Part shown: positions 47,047 to 60,483 of the stretch, one piece after another | Position numbering within the stretch: position 1 is the first letter of the stretch | Layout of the letters: each line of letters opens with the position of its first letter | From: Sindora glabra | Lineage: Eukaryota; Streptophyta; Magnoliopsida; Fabales; Fabaceae | DNA: 64,000 nucleotides | NCBI GenBank assembly: GCA_020226215.1 | Contig: CM035227.1 | Span: 106,995,732 to 107,059,731, forward strand | Direction: 5' to 3' | Made by a program: the position numbers and the translations under genes | Notes under the pieces: model-generated | What the model saw: only the letters and a program-made list of their open reading frames with translations | Told to the model about the DNA's origin: nothing | Databases searched by the model: none

Positions 47047-48485
47047 TTTTATTCTCCTCTTAGCCGAGGGTAAATGACTCTTGAAGCCAAGCGAACATCT
47101 CCTAAAGTATGTAAAGAAATGTGTAATTATTGGTAATTATATACTAAATTTTTACGTATATTACAATTATAATTTAAGTTATCCTGTGAGAAATTTTTTC
47201 ACAAAATTGAAAAGTTAAAACGTGTTTTTGTCTACATTTAATTCGTTTCATGAATCGAATTAATCGAGATCGGAAAATATATATTTGTCTAAGAGCATTG
47301 CCGCAAGAAACGCAAGCACCTCAAAGAATTTGCTATATTCATGCTTGATTTGACACATGCTGAACACTTCCAATCATTTGAGATGTTTGTGCTGACACGT
47401 CAACACCTGCATAAAACACACTTCAAGGTTCAGGATTGATAGATACGAAAATAGCTAATCAAATTTATTGCGGTCGGATCAAGTAAAAAATTTGTGTTTG
47501 CAATAAAAGAAAATCTGTCTTGCTTCAATTTCAACCAAATATAGCTAGCAAGGATTAGAATATTTTTCACTTCGCTGAATTTCAGCACTAAATCTTACTT
47601 ACTTAATATGATTGATAGTCCGATTAGTGAAGGTAAAAATCAGACTTTCCTTTGATATTTCTTTTAATGCTTCAAGTCCCATTAAAAATTCAGGTACATT
47701 ATTATAATTAAATTTTTCAGATTTTTGCATTAGATTGTTTAGAGATTGACTTAAGTATTGAAATATGCTTAGCAAATTTCTCTTTATCATGTATATCTAA
47801 GCTTGATTTCTTGTAATAGGTCATGAATTTAACCTACATCATTAGAAAATGGTTGGACACTTTTAAAAGCATTAAGGATATTTATATTTAACCCGTGACA
47901 CTTATAAAATATATCTTATATATGATTTAATGCATAACAAAATTATTTTAATATTATATATCACATATGTATAGAAATTTTTGTACATAGATATGTCAAC
48001 AATTACATAGTCAAATAATTTTGAATAAATTATATTCATTTTTTAATATTTATATTTTATATTTACTTTTTTATTTTTATAGATATATGCTCACTTCACT
48101 TTTTTTTTCCAGCAAAGGTAAGTGTATATTAACTGAAAGAAAGAAATTGAAAGCATATGAAAAAAATAAATGTATATTTTTTTAAATCAAAAGAATGGTC
48201 AAGGAAAAATTTATGGTACACTAATAATATAGTGATACATTAATATATTATAAAATTTATTTATTGACATGTCATCTCATGTGACATGTCTAGAAAGATT
48301 GTCAATCTAATTTACCATTAAATTTGATAATACATCAATATACTGTTATGTTAGTTTTGTATTATAGACTTTTTTAATGTGTAATTATTATAGATGATAT
48401 TTAAATTTGGAAGGAAATTATAGTATATCATTGATGTAATAGTATATTAATATATTATTAGATTTAATTACATATTAAATTTATT
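47047..48485. other. End of duplication copy 1
   Basis: 47,051-47,670 matches 54,451-55,005 of copy 2 (ATTCTCCTCTTAGCCGAG onward). 48,285-48,485 matches 55,015-55,220. The ~600 bp between (47,675-48,280) has no counterpart in copy 2, so it is either an insertion in copy 1 or a deletion in copy 2. No gene is visible. Confidence 0.6.
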
Positions 48486-49859
48486 TGTGTGGTTTTAGGT
48501 ATATTGGTGCATACGGATGGTGAAATCAATCCCTTCAGAGATTTGCTACCTTCAGAGATTTGTTGTTGTGCACGAATAAGATATCAGTATTTGATAGCTC
48601 AATTTGTCAAGATGCCTAAAGAATTTTGTGAAACCTCTCATGTTTACTTGCAAGATATATAAAAATAAGTTTATATGCTTGAACCTAACAATTATATCAT
48701 GTTTAGTACGATGAAATATAATAAATTGAAAAAAAAATTGTTCGGTAAACATCATAAAATGAGAAAGTTGGTTTCTTAAAAAATGACTTTTTTATTAAAT
48801 GGTGAAATTTTCATTTCAAAATAAAAGTGATGTAATGACTATTCAATTATTTGTGGAATAGATTTTTTGCACCTCTATACCTTACATTTTTTATATATTT
48901 TATCTTTACCTTTATTGATAAATAATAAAATAACATTTATTTTTTAATATTATATTAGTAAAATATTTTAGTAATTATACTTTTAATAATAAAATTTAAA
49001 GTAAAATATTTTTGTATTCTTGATAAAAATTTATTTAATATAAAAAATTTGATAAATTAATTTTTTATGCTTTCATTATATAAAATTATTTGTTAATTAT
49101 GATACTGATGATTATGATTTTTTTTGTTCAATTATAAAGAAGTTATAAATGAAAAAAAAAAATGGAATTATCACTAGTTTCAATTTTACACTCTTTTTTT
49201 TTATTTTTAGGGATATTATTGTTATTCATACCCTTTTTCCATTACATTTCTACATTATTGAATGTCCATCCTATTTCTAAATATACCATACATAATTATT
49301 TTATTTCAGTTCTTTTCTTTTCATTCTATTCTATCATATTTCAATTCATCATATCAAATATTTGGTTTGGATGAAATGGAACAAAAATGAAAAAGGGAAT
49401 GAACAAAAATTTGTTTAGCATGCACTATGAAATGAGAATAGCCATTCCTTAGGAAATGATCATTTCATCAAATGATGATATTTTCATTCTGTAACAAAAG
49501 TGATGAAATGAACCATCACATTATTCATTGAATGACTTTTTAAAATGCATATCTCTCATATTTTTTTATATGTTTCAATATTATTTTTAATTGATATATA
49601 CTAAAAACATTAATTTTTGAATATTTCTCCATTAAAAAATGTTTGTTAATATGTAATAAAAAAATCTTGTTTAAATTAAGATTCTAAGTTTCCAAGAATT
49701 AATTTTTTTATTCCTCTTGGCCACAAAAACTCTGATTTTATAAATAATTTATTGTTTGGAAATCTCAGTCCGACCCCTTTTAGTATATCCACAATTTACA
49801 ATTGGTATCTAAAGTTGAATTTTGATTTTGAGTTTAACAATCTTAAGAGGATTTCAGTC

Positions 49860-50140
49860 AATATAAATCGTTTTAATTTTCCACCCGAAAGTCCTCTTTT
49901 AAACAAATCACTAAATTTTAAGAGTAAAAATTATACCTTTTTGGAAACAAAGAATGAACGATTTCCTTGATATTACGGACATTGAAATGTGAAATGATAT
50001 TGAAAAAGGTTATCGTCCACCCATTTGCCTTATGAATAATGTTCAAGTTGTAATTTCTAGAGTGAAACTGTGAGCATCGGTTGAGAGCTTCGAGCTTTAG
50101 CGCAATGAAAAGGATTTGTTTGAGAGCAAAAACTGATTTT
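49860..50140 (+). pseudogene. Copia-type gag (UBN2/DUF4219-like) fragment, copy 2
   Basis: Counterpart of 36,685-36,960: FNFPPESPLLNKSLNFKSKN, then in another frame QRMNDFLDITDIEM and KGYRPPICLMNNVQVVI. Stops and shifts differ partly from copy 1, so both decayed after the duplication as well as before. Confidence 0.55.
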
Positions 50141-50216
50141 AGGTTTTAGAGCTATTTTCGTTATGCCACCTTTTGTTTCAAAGCTAATTTCATTAGTGCG
50201 TCATTTCAAACAATTG

Positions 50217-50220
<4 letters not shown>

Positions 50221-50302
<82 letters not shown>
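50221..50302. repeat. (TA)n microsatellite
   Basis: About 40 TA units; the matching place in copy 1 (37,048-37,077) has only a short GT/TA run, so the tract expanded in copy 2. Confidence 0.95.
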
Positions 50303-50307
<5 letters not shown>

Positions 50308-51096
50308 AATCTGTCCCAATTAATGATGGTTACACAAGAAATTGCTCAAAAATTCTAATATTGACAGCACACACTACATTCATCGTAAAGAAACAATAAC
50401 AATCAACTGTTATTTTTTTTAGTGCATCTACCAATCAATTTTTTTTTCATTTCATTCTAACACATAATAATTATATGTTGACACTTTCGACAAATAATAT
50501 ATATTTTTTATTTTTTAAATTCAAGCTAATTTCACGTGTTTAGCGTCCCGTTACTTTAATTATGAAAAAACAATAATGGTTATATTGGAGTGACACATTT
50601 AGTCAATTCCGATCAAGTCTCCATGTTTCCCAACAATTACGTATACTAGTGATACATCCTTAGTCAATTTGGATCAAGTAATTATATTTCACCACCACTA
50701 TTTAGACTCTTATTATAATGTAGTTTTTATTAATTTAGTTTGTATAATCCATTCCATTATTTCCAATTTGTTCATTATAAAACTTTATCATCAATTCAAC
50801 TTTTGAATTATTCAATTATGTTCAATTGTTTTTTTAATATGATGGTAAAACTACCAAGAAAATGTTGACTGTTATTAATGTAAAGTTGTCACTGTTTTAT
50901 ATTTATCTTTTATTTTGTAATTATAATTAAGCTTTTTTTTTTTTTTTTTGGGAAGGTGGTTTTGCCCTAAGTGATTGTAATCAAGTATCTCGCCCAAAAA
51001 ATTGGTGGCTGCGGGGCCTTGGGCTGCTTCTGCCACAGGGCTTTTTCTTGTACTGCGTGAGTTTTATATGTAATCTTCTCAAATACTCGCATCCGT
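50303..51096. repeat. Left arm of a long inverted repeat
   Basis: The sequence from about 50,303 to 51,096 reappears reverse-complemented at 51,097-51,925. The centre is the perfect palindrome GCATCCGTACGGATGC at 51,089-51,104. This arm is the collinear copy-2 counterpart of 37,030-37,875 but lacks a 24-bp stretch (beginning GTCAGCGATGATTCC in copy 1). Confidence 0.85.
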
Positions 51097-51925
51097 ACGG
51101 ATGCATTTGGGAAGATTACATACAAAACTTACGCAGTACGAGAAAAAGCCCTGTGGAAGAAACGGTCCAAGGCCCCGCAACCACCAAGCAGACTGGATCA
51201 TCGCTGACCCAATTTTTTGGGCGAGGCAGCTTGATTTCAATAACTTAGGGCAGAAAAAAATAGGTTAATTATAATTACAAAATAAAAGATAAATATAGAA
51301 GAGTGAAAACTTTATATTAATAACAGTCAAAATTTTCTTGGTAATTTTACCATCATATTGAAAAAACAATTGAACATAATTGAATAATTCAAAAGTTGAA
51401 TTGATGATAAAGTTTTATGATGAACAAATTGGAAATAATGGGATGGATTATATAAACTAAATTAATAAAAACTACATTATAATAAGAGTCTAAATATTGT
51501 TGGTGAAATATAATTACTTGATCCAAAATTAACTAAGGATGCATCCCTAGTATACGAAGTTGTGTTGGGAAACATGAAGACTTGATTCAAACTGACTAAA
51601 TGTTTCACTCCAATATAACCATTATTATTTTTTCATGATAAAAGTAATGAGCCACTAAACACGTGAAATTAGCCTAAATTCAAAAAATAAAAAATATATA
51701 TATTATTTGTCGAAAGTGTGAACATATAATTATTACGCGTTAGAATGAAATGAAAAAAATTTGAATGGTAGATACATTATAAAAAATACTAGTTGATTAT
51801 TATTGTTTCTTCACGATGAGTGCAGTATGTGCTGTCAATATTAGAAGAATTTTTTGGCAGTTTCTTGTATAACCATCATTAATTGGGACAGATTAATAGT
51901 ATATATATTCACAATTGTGTGAAAC
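51097..51925. repeat. Right arm of the inverted repeat, copy-1-like
   Basis: Reverse-complemented, this arm retains the 24-bp stretch absent from the left arm, GTTTAGTGGCTCATTAC (left arm GTTTAGCGTCCCGTTAC) and TACTAGGGATGCATCC (left arm TACTAGTGATACATCC), in each case agreeing with copy 1. After it the collinear copy-2 sequence resumes at AGGGGTGTGC. So it is an inverted insertion whose source is closer to copy 1 than to its own neighbour. Confidence 0.8.
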
Positions 51926-54448
51926 AGGGGTGTGCAAAAAATGGGGCCGGTCGGGTTTGGGCTAGATTTATATAAATAATAAAATATTTTATATTGGTCT
52001 AAATCTGACACGATTCAATTTTTTTCCTTTTTTTAATATTTTCTATTTCAAAGTCCAGTTTGTTTTGAAATACAGATACTCAAACCTAAGCCGGTTCAAA
52101 TCAGATTTTAAAATTTTAATTATAATATATATATATAATATAATCAAATTCTGTCAATATATAAATTATATTTATATTAACATATATTTTGTTTAATATA
52201 GATAATACAGAAAAAATATTATTAAAAAATTATTTTATATATTAATTCATTGCGATTAAAATTTATATTACATAATGTATGTTAAATATATAATATAACA
52301 AAATATTTAAGATAAAAATGTAAAACAAAACCGAATTTGGATCGATTCAACTTTAAAATTGCAAGCACAAACCTAACCTATTTATAAAATAAGATCCAAA
52401 ATTCTATTTAAATCTAGCTTTTGAACTTAATTTTTTAATCCAAATCTTATTTATTTATAATTGAATGAGATTGAAAATCGAGTTGGGCGACGTTTATCCC
52501 ACTCTACTACTGCCAAAGAACAAAGGTGGTACACTTTCTCTCGAACGTGGGGCAATATCTTCCCTAGCATCTTTTTTTTTGGGCCAACAATGTATATTAC
52601 AGAGCAAAGAGCGGTCTCATCCATAGCATAAAAATGGCAATGCAGCCCAACTACCCAGCTAGAGAACAGCTCCCAACCTGTCCGATCAAATGTGTTACTC
52701 CACATACGAATTAAAGACTCTAGAAAGCTTTTTTTCTCTTTTTTACCAATACGTATCATGCGTGACCATATTTTCTCGACAGTGAAAATCAGCCTCTTTT
52801 ACCATATTGGCTTCATAAAAAATGTATTTAAGATTAAGGAGAGGATTGTATTTGTAGTACTTCGAAATTTCATAGATGGTAATTATTTAACGATATACAA
52901 TATAAATGGATATTATACAGTAACATAGAATGGATCCCTGATTAGTGACTTCTAGCCTTGAAATAATTTCTGGGTATTCGCAAGAATCATATGATTTTGC
53001 TACGTTGGGACTACTAGGTTGTCCAATGTTGCCGTGTACATAATTAAATTTTAAAAAGGAATTGGTATATCATTATATTTATTTTAATTATTAATATGTA
53101 TTTTAAAAAATTATTCACGCAATATATAATTAAATATTAATATTCTGTTGATAATATATCGCGAACCTTCTGCTTTTATAAAAAAGCTGGTTTCGTAAGA
53201 ACTTTTTGTCATATTATGGAGATTGACGCTTGTGGGTCATGCGCAGGGTGCGGTGCAGTGGGCCGCATAGCATGGAGGATGGAGCCAACAATAAGCTCCT
53301 TCTTTTTGGGGTTTGCGCAGACCGAGGTTGGTCGCAGGGTACATCTGCAACTGCTTGGATGTTACCTCTGAGACACATTATGGGAAAATCTACGGCAGAT
53401 TGGCCATACGCGTGGAAAGTGCTTCCTTCAGACGTACACGGGTTTCTAATTATATATTGTTTTGTGTTTGATGCAGAATCTTCAGGTCGATTGGTACTAA
53501 TGCCGCTGGCGAAACACGAAAATTCTATGAGAATTTATTTATTGTTTTTAAAAATAATTTTTATTTTTTAAATTAAACAATTTGTATCATAAACTTATTT
53601 TTAAAAATTATTTTTATTCTTAATATTAGTTTTATAATTAAATTAAATATTTTTAATTTACAATACCAACCATATTTTATTCTTTATTTCTTAATTCAAA
53701 AATAATTTTTAAAAATAAAAAATTTGAGACATATTTTTGAAAATATAAAAATAAAAACATAATTAAATATATTCTATAGTTTTAAAATCAGGGTGATATA
53801 ATGATTGTAAAAATCATTGGATTCTGTATCACTTTTTTTAAAGTATTGTAAATTTAATAGATTCTTGTATACAAGTTAAGTTGATGTACTATGTATTGTA
53901 CGTAATTAATTATAAGTTTTTATGAGATTTTCTCTTAAGAATGATAATATTTTATATAAAATGTTATTTTTTAAAATGATATAAGTTATGAAAATATAAT
54001 TGTTTATATAAAATTTTTAATTTCTTCATAATATCTTGTAATTTTTTTTATAAATCTTACAATATAAAATAATGATGATTTTAACACCAAAAATTAAAAA
54101 ATTGTTGTAAGATTTTATGAAAAAATTACAAATTTATATAAAATATTACAAATTTTACAAGAAAATCTCATAATATTTGTAAGGTTGTGTAATGTGGAAG
54201 AATTCCATATAAATTTATTTGGTAGAGTTTAAATTTTCTCTCTAATTTATTTTTCTCCTTTCTTTTCGCTGGAAGGAGAGAAAGGAAATAATAATAGAAG
54301 AAGATTTAAATTTAAATTAATTTTTTTTTCTTATTTGAATTGAAATGATTCAAATGAAACGTTAAAAAATTGGTTATTACTGTTTTTATATATATCAAAA
54401 TTTAAAATTTTTATTCCACTTAACTTTCAATTTTTTTTCTTGCCTTTC
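51926..54448. other. Copy-2 sequence between the inverted repeat and the empty copia site
   Basis: Collinear with 37,877-40,438. AT-rich with the two less AT-rich islands at 52,481-52,760 and 53,160-53,530; no gene recognised. The reading frames at 52,451-52,759 (minus) and 53,230-53,571 (plus) are not conserved in copy 1. Confidence 0.5.
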
Positions 54449-54470
54449 TATTCTCCTCTTAGCCGAGCAT
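54440..54470. other. Empty target site matching the copia insertion
   Basis: CCTTTCTATTCTCCTCTTAG here corresponds to CCTTTTTA (left flank at 40,431) joined to TTTTATTCTCCTCTTAG (right flank at 47,047), with a single copy of the target 5-mer (here TTCTA for TTTTA). Confidence 0.8.
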
Positions 54471-56593
54471 GGGGTAAATGACTCTGGAAGCAAAGCGAAT
54501 GTCTCCTAAAACATGTAAAGAAATGTGTAATTAATGGTAAATTATATGCTAAATTTTTACGTCTATTACAAATATAATTTAAGTTACCCTGTGAGAAATT
54601 TTTTCACAAATTTGAAAAGTTAAAACACATTTTTGTCTACATTTAATTGGTTTCATGAATCGAATTAATCAAGATCGGAAAATATAAATTTTTCTAAGAG
54701 CATTGCCACAAGAAACGCAAGCACCGTAAAGAATTTGCTATATAATATATTCATAACGCAAGCACCGTAAGGATTTATAAATACTAAAATAGCTAATCAA
54801 ATTTATTTCGGTCGGATCAAGTAAAGAATTGTGTTTTCAATAAAAGAAAATCTGTTTTGCTTCAATTTCAACCAAATTTGGTTAGCAAGGGTTAGAATAT
54901 TTTTCCTTTCGCTGAATTTCAACACTAAATCTCAATTATTTAATATGATTGGTAGTCCAATTAGTGAAGGCTAAAAATCAATCTTTCCCCAACATCTTTT
55001 TTAATGCAATGTGTCCAAAAGGATTGTCAACCTAATATCATTGTCTTAGGGTGTAGATTTAATAATATATTGATATATTGTTATATTAGTAGTGTATTTT
55101 AGACCTTTTTAATGTGTAATTGCAATAGATGATAATTAAATTTAAAAAAAATTATAATATATTATTAGTGCAATGGTGTATTAATATATTATGAAATCTA
55201 ATAGCATATTAAATTTATTTTTTTAAAAATAAAATTTAATATAATATATAATAATATATTAATATATTAATAATTATATATCAATCTATCACTGTATCAA
55301 TGGAACGCATACACTATAATTATTCCCTTGAATTTGTTCTAGAACTCTTTATAGGTAATTACGTGCTGTATGGTGTTTAAGTATTCATAGATTTTGTCCC
55401 CTTGTTTCCTGTTACTTGTGCGTGTCTATGTATCCTTCTCCACACTTCCTCAGCAAGAAACCGATGTGAAACGCACATAATAGCTGGACTATGAAGTCCG
55501 GTTAGCTGGATCACAATGCCAATGAAGCAAGCCAGGCCAACCCCAACAAACCTAGCTAGAATTAATCAGATGAAGTGTCTTTTAAGAATATCTATGAAAC
55601 TACACAGCAAATTCTGCATTCAAACAACAAAGAAAAAGTTGGCAAAAGGTTCCGGTATATCATTGGGGGTGCTGCTTCGGCCGTGCTTCTAAACCCCTGC
55701 TTGACGTGTTTGTTTATTATTTTTAAAAATAGAAAATTTTATTTGATAATTTATTTTCAAAATTTATCTTAAAAACTGTAATTTCAATTGCATGACTTAA
55801 AAATAGAAAATGTGCGACCTAAAAATAAAAATAATTTTCAAATATTTTTAAAAATTATTCTCTTATTCTTATATCAGTTTTTGATTAAATAAAATAGTTT
55901 TTTTATTTATAACTTTGATCATTCTTTATTTTTTATTTTTAATTCAAAAATAACTTTTAAAAAAACAAAATAAAATTATGTTCACGCACACCTTTATATT
56001 TAAATTTTTTTAAATAAATAAAGGGAAAAATCTTAGTACACTATATTATAATGATATATCGGTGCATCATAAATTTAATTATATATTAAATTTATTTTTT
56101 TAGTTAGATTTCATATATTACATAAAAATATATTAATGATGCATCATGCAATAAAATTTTCCTTAATTGAAAATAAATAAAAGAAATATTATTATTACTA
56201 TATTTATATATTAAAATTGTTCTTTTTTATATTTTTTCTTTTAACTAACTTTCATAATTGTTTTTTCTTCTAAATTGTCTCAAACCAAGCATAGGACAAA
56301 AGATCAAGAAAAATTATAATAAATTATTAATATAATAATATATTATTAGAAATTATTACATCTATTACCTTTGTCAAAAAACGAAAAAGGAAAAAGACAT
56401 ATGGATGAACGTGAACGTGAATATGAGTGGACAAAACTTTTTACGGCTCTATGCTTCATTGGTGACACGTATATTACCTATCCCTAGACTAATCACCTTT
56501 TGATGGGTTTCTGAGAAATTTCCGTACGTGTCACTGTGAAAACTGCGAACTGGAAACATGACAATCTTGGGATACGTTCAGTCTAGTGAGGAT

Positions 56594-57450
56594 GGTGTTT
56601 GGTAGAATTGAGCGGTGATGGTCTGTCGTGCAAATGGAAGCTGATGTTTGTTTCTCGGGAGGATCCGCTCCGTATAATTGATGCTGCGATAAATTAATAT
56701 ATTGAACTTATTTGGTAATCTGTTGATAGCTGTAATGATTAATTGATTTAATTAACTGTTGGCTGATAACTGATTGTATTAATTAATTTGATTAGCTGAT
56801 TACATTAACTGTTTGAATAAGAGTGTTTAATAAAATCAACTATTTATAATTAGTTGTTTGTATGTAAAATGACATATAAGGGTATGAGTATATTTTATGA
56901 ATTATTTGAATATTTTTACTTTAATATTTTAAATTTTATATATTAGTTAGTATATTAAATTTTCTTATAAATATTATATTATTAGATATTTTTAAATTAA
57001 ATAAATTTTGAAATTATTATAATTTATTATTAAATTATTATAATTCTTATTATTTATTTTTTTAAAAATTAATAATTATAATTATTTAATTTTTATATAA
57101 AAATAATATAATTTTTTATCAAAGATAAAATTAGAAATATAAAAATTAACATAATATTTATAGGTATTAATTTAAAAAAAACTCAAAAAATATGAAAAAA
57201 AGAGTATTTAAAGTGAAGTTGAAAGAGATTGGACGGAAAACATCCAATTATTGCATCAAGGGTAATTTTGTTATTTAATTGAAAACGCTAAATGAAAATG
57301 CGCAGCGTTTTCAAAAATAGTTGATGGGAAGACATCAGCTGTTTTGAAATGCCATCCACCAAACACTTTTTTGAATCAAAAATTGGTCAATCAGCTGAAA
57401 TACAATAAAAAACGTTAAACGCTGCTTGAAACACCATTCATCAAACAATG
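56594..57450. mobile_element. Possible MITE with short inverted ends
   Basis: The left end GTGTTTGGTAGAATTG and right end, reverse-complemented, ATTGTTTGATGAATGG show a short imperfect inverted match, with further inverted pieces inside (AACGCT..AGCGTT near 57,290-57,425). No clear target duplication, so this is tentative. Confidence 0.3.
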
Positions 57451-60054
57451 CCATTATTAAATTTAATTATATGATAATTTTTTAAAATAAATTATATAAT
57501 AAAATTTAATCTTTAATAATTAGATTTGATAGTATTTTTATATGTTATTATATTAATAATATATTATAATTTTTTCTTATTCCTTCGTGTCCGTGTTATT
57601 CTCACGAGTCTCCTTTTTGCTTCCGGCTATTTATTCGATATAAGATAGAACATATACGTCAGACTATGCTATGAATTAAGTATATCTAAGTTCCCACGCG
57701 ACAAATTATTCTGGCTCCGTGGTGGAGACATTACTTGATTATTCATGGACATATAAGGACTGATCAGGTGTAGACTCAGCTAAAATATCTCAGAAAAAGG
57801 GTGATATATATAGAGCCATGCTTGCTATAATAAAATTTTTATGGTATAATTTATAGTACATAACAAATCAAAGATTGATATATTATCATATAATATATAA
57901 TAAAATTTAATTAATTTAAAATATTATTAAATTTGATAGTATATATTTCTCCAAACTTTACCAATGTAATAAGGTAGGAAGACGGAATGTACTGTTGTGG
58001 AGAAATAAGTCTTTTAGGCTGCACTTGGAAAGGGTAAAACAAATGTATCAAAAGTGGTAAGATGGTTAAAGCAAGGTTAATTCCGGTAATTCGACCAAAA
58101 AAAAGGTTAATTCCGGTAATTACGGATATAATTATATATTACATTCTGGATAGCTCGTCCAGCTCTTATGCCTTCTGAAGATTCCATTGGGTAGACAAGC
58201 CATGTGAATAAGAACACAGTGATATCAGAAAATTTGCTGAATCACCTGCCGTAAAGCCTCTGAAAGCATGTATGGCCATGTGAAGATTATTTGTGTGGAT
58301 GACTTCGATTGATATTCTGTGTTTTGCTTTATGATTGCAAATCGCTGTTTCATACTGACTTAATAGTCATGTCAAGTTATGAATATAATAAAAGAAATTA
58401 AATTTAACTTATTGTTATTATAAAAACGTTTACATTATAAATAAATAGAAATAAAATACGTTTTTAAAAAATAATAATAACTTAAATCTTTTAATTGTAA
58501 TATAAAATTTTAATAATTTTTATTAATAATAAATTAAATTTAAATTCACAATTAAAATAAAAAATTATATTATATCACTAATATAACAGCATTTCAATAT
58601 AAATTATTAACTCAGTGTCTACAATCGGTTAATATGTCATCCTTATTAAATTTGATTGTTAATATATCATGATATAATTTAAAATATTGTTAACCTCATT
58701 TTACAATTAAATTTAATAGTGTAATAATATATCATTATATTAATAATATACTCTAAATCCTCTCATAAATTATATTAGAGACGACTAATATATTATGGGT
58801 ATAATAGTATATTACTGTACTATTAAATTTAATTATTTAATATATTAAATTTAATTTAAGAAATAAATATAATATACAATTACATTCAATAATGTATTGA
58901 AACACTACCATAACAATTTTTACCAATATTCTTGAGCTTTCTTCAAACAAAGTCTGAACAATAGAATTTGGATTGAAAGTTTACGTATATTAGAAGACAC
59001 CTTCCCCCAAATTGTGGCAGCATATCCCGAATGATGTCAAGAATTTCTCATTTAATTAATTTCATCAAAGTGTGGTGGTTTAGAAGGAACATGTTAAAGG
59101 ATATGCAAAAATTCTCCAAGGCGTTTTCAGAACATTGACGGACGAGTTTGCACCTGATCAATCAACAAATATCAGGGCATATATGCCATATCTCTTGTTT
59201 TATAGCGGAGAGATTTTGATCCATTAATTATATTAATAGACTATTTAAATTAATAGACTATTAATTTAAATTATTAAATTTTATTTATTTTATGTAATAT
59301 TATGCAGATGAATAAAATTTATTACCCTAAAATTAATAATACATTAATATAATTGGTGCGTCTCATATATTACGGTTCAATTGGTTCAACTTGTTGCTTA
59401 ACCTTCTCTCAAGACTATCGCGTTGTAGGAAGCTAGCAAAGCCTTATCCAAAAACTACCTAAATAAACATAACGTGATCTTGCTTTTATGACTTTCTCTG
59501 ATTCATCGGACATCTCTGTTTTGTTATTTTTTTAATCATTCATCATCTGCTTCAGTTTAAATATATATAAGGCATGCAACAAGTTTTTTCGAGAATTAAT
59601 ATTTTTTATATGCCATCAAATTCCTTGTGTTCTCTTGACAACAATATTTAAATTTAAATCATATGATAACAAATTATATTAAGTAAGCCAACCTAAGAAA
59701 CGTATTCTAAATTGAGCAAAATAAATAGGCTTTTGTGGAATTTTATCAAAATTACACAGACTTTTTCTCTGATAATTCTAAAATATACATAAACATTCTT
59801 TCAATTTTACAAAAATTCTACTACTAAACCAATTTGAAAATTTTGTTAAAGAAATGTTAATTTTAACTATTATGTCATAATTAAAGGAAAAAAGACTTAT
59901 TTTACGGCCAAAATACCCATTTTTTATTTCTTCATTTCTTGACTTATTTTACTTGAAATTTGAATTCTTTCTCATATAAAAATGATATTTTTATCAATTT
60001 TTTTATTTTGCATACTTTTTTTTATATATGTAATGATTTTAATATTTATAATGT

Positions 60055-60483
60055 AATGATCATTTTATACCTGGAAAGTTATCATCAATATCATAAATGA
60101 AAGGTTTAATTTTTAAATTTTAATAATTATGATTTTGTAATTTATTTAATACAAGTTATATTAATTTCTTCTTATATTTAACTTTATGCAACAACAATAT
60201 ATATGTAATAAATACTAAAGGCACGTAAATATCATTTACAATAGTTACGTTTCTTGCTTCTTTATAGGTAGGGGTGGCAATGATCATTTTATATCTGTAA
60301 AGTTATTATCAATATCAGAAATGAAAGATCTAATTTTTAAATTTTAATAATTATAATTTTTTAATTTATTTAATACAAGTAATAAATTTCTTCTTATATT
60401 TAACTTTATACAACCACAATATATATGTAATAAATACTAAAGGTATGTAAATACCATTTACAATAGTTACCTTTCTTGCTTCG
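60055..60483. repeat. Tandem duplication, 224-bp period
   Basis: A ~207-bp block starting AATGATCATTTTATA and ending in TTACAATAGTTAC plus TTTCTTGCTTC occurs at 60,055-60,261 and 60,279-60,483, separated by a short linker containing GGTAGGGGTGGC. The copies are about 90% alike by eye. Confidence 0.88.

Larger units (their letters stand above)
35313..48485 (+). repeat. Tandem segmental duplication, copy 1 (interrupted by copia)
   Basis: Copy 1 starts around GTATATTGGTGCATGCGGATGGTGAAATC and runs collinearly with copy 2 (48,486-55,220). Matching landmarks are 35,341/48,511, 36,685/49,860, 37,732/50,970, 39,180/53,220, 40,200/54,190, 47,051/54,451 and 48,290/55,020. Copy 1 additionally carries the copia element (40,439-47,046 plus a 5-bp duplication) and about 600 bp near 47,675-48,280. 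By eye the copies are about 85-90% alike, with many small indels. Confidence 0.85.
48486..55220 (+). repeat. Tandem segmental duplication, copy 2
   Basis: Follows directly on copy 1 in the same orientation. Shared blocks include the gag fragment (about 49,860-50,140), the higher-GC islands (52,481-52,760; 53,160-53,530) and the flank TATTCTCCTCTTAGCCGAG (54,449 on), which is uninterrupted here but split by copia in copy 1. Copy 2 additionally has an inverted repeat (50,200-51,925) and an expanded TA microsatellite. Confidence 0.85.

Noticed and set aside
52451..52759. 102-codon minus-strand frame in copy 2
   Set aside because: The same region in copy 1 has stops and shifts, and no motif is recognisable.
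53230..53571. 113-codon plus-strand frame in copy 2 (and 82 codons at 39,172 in copy 1)
   Set aside because: Frames diverge between copies with indels that are not multiples of three; ends and composition do not look protein-coding.
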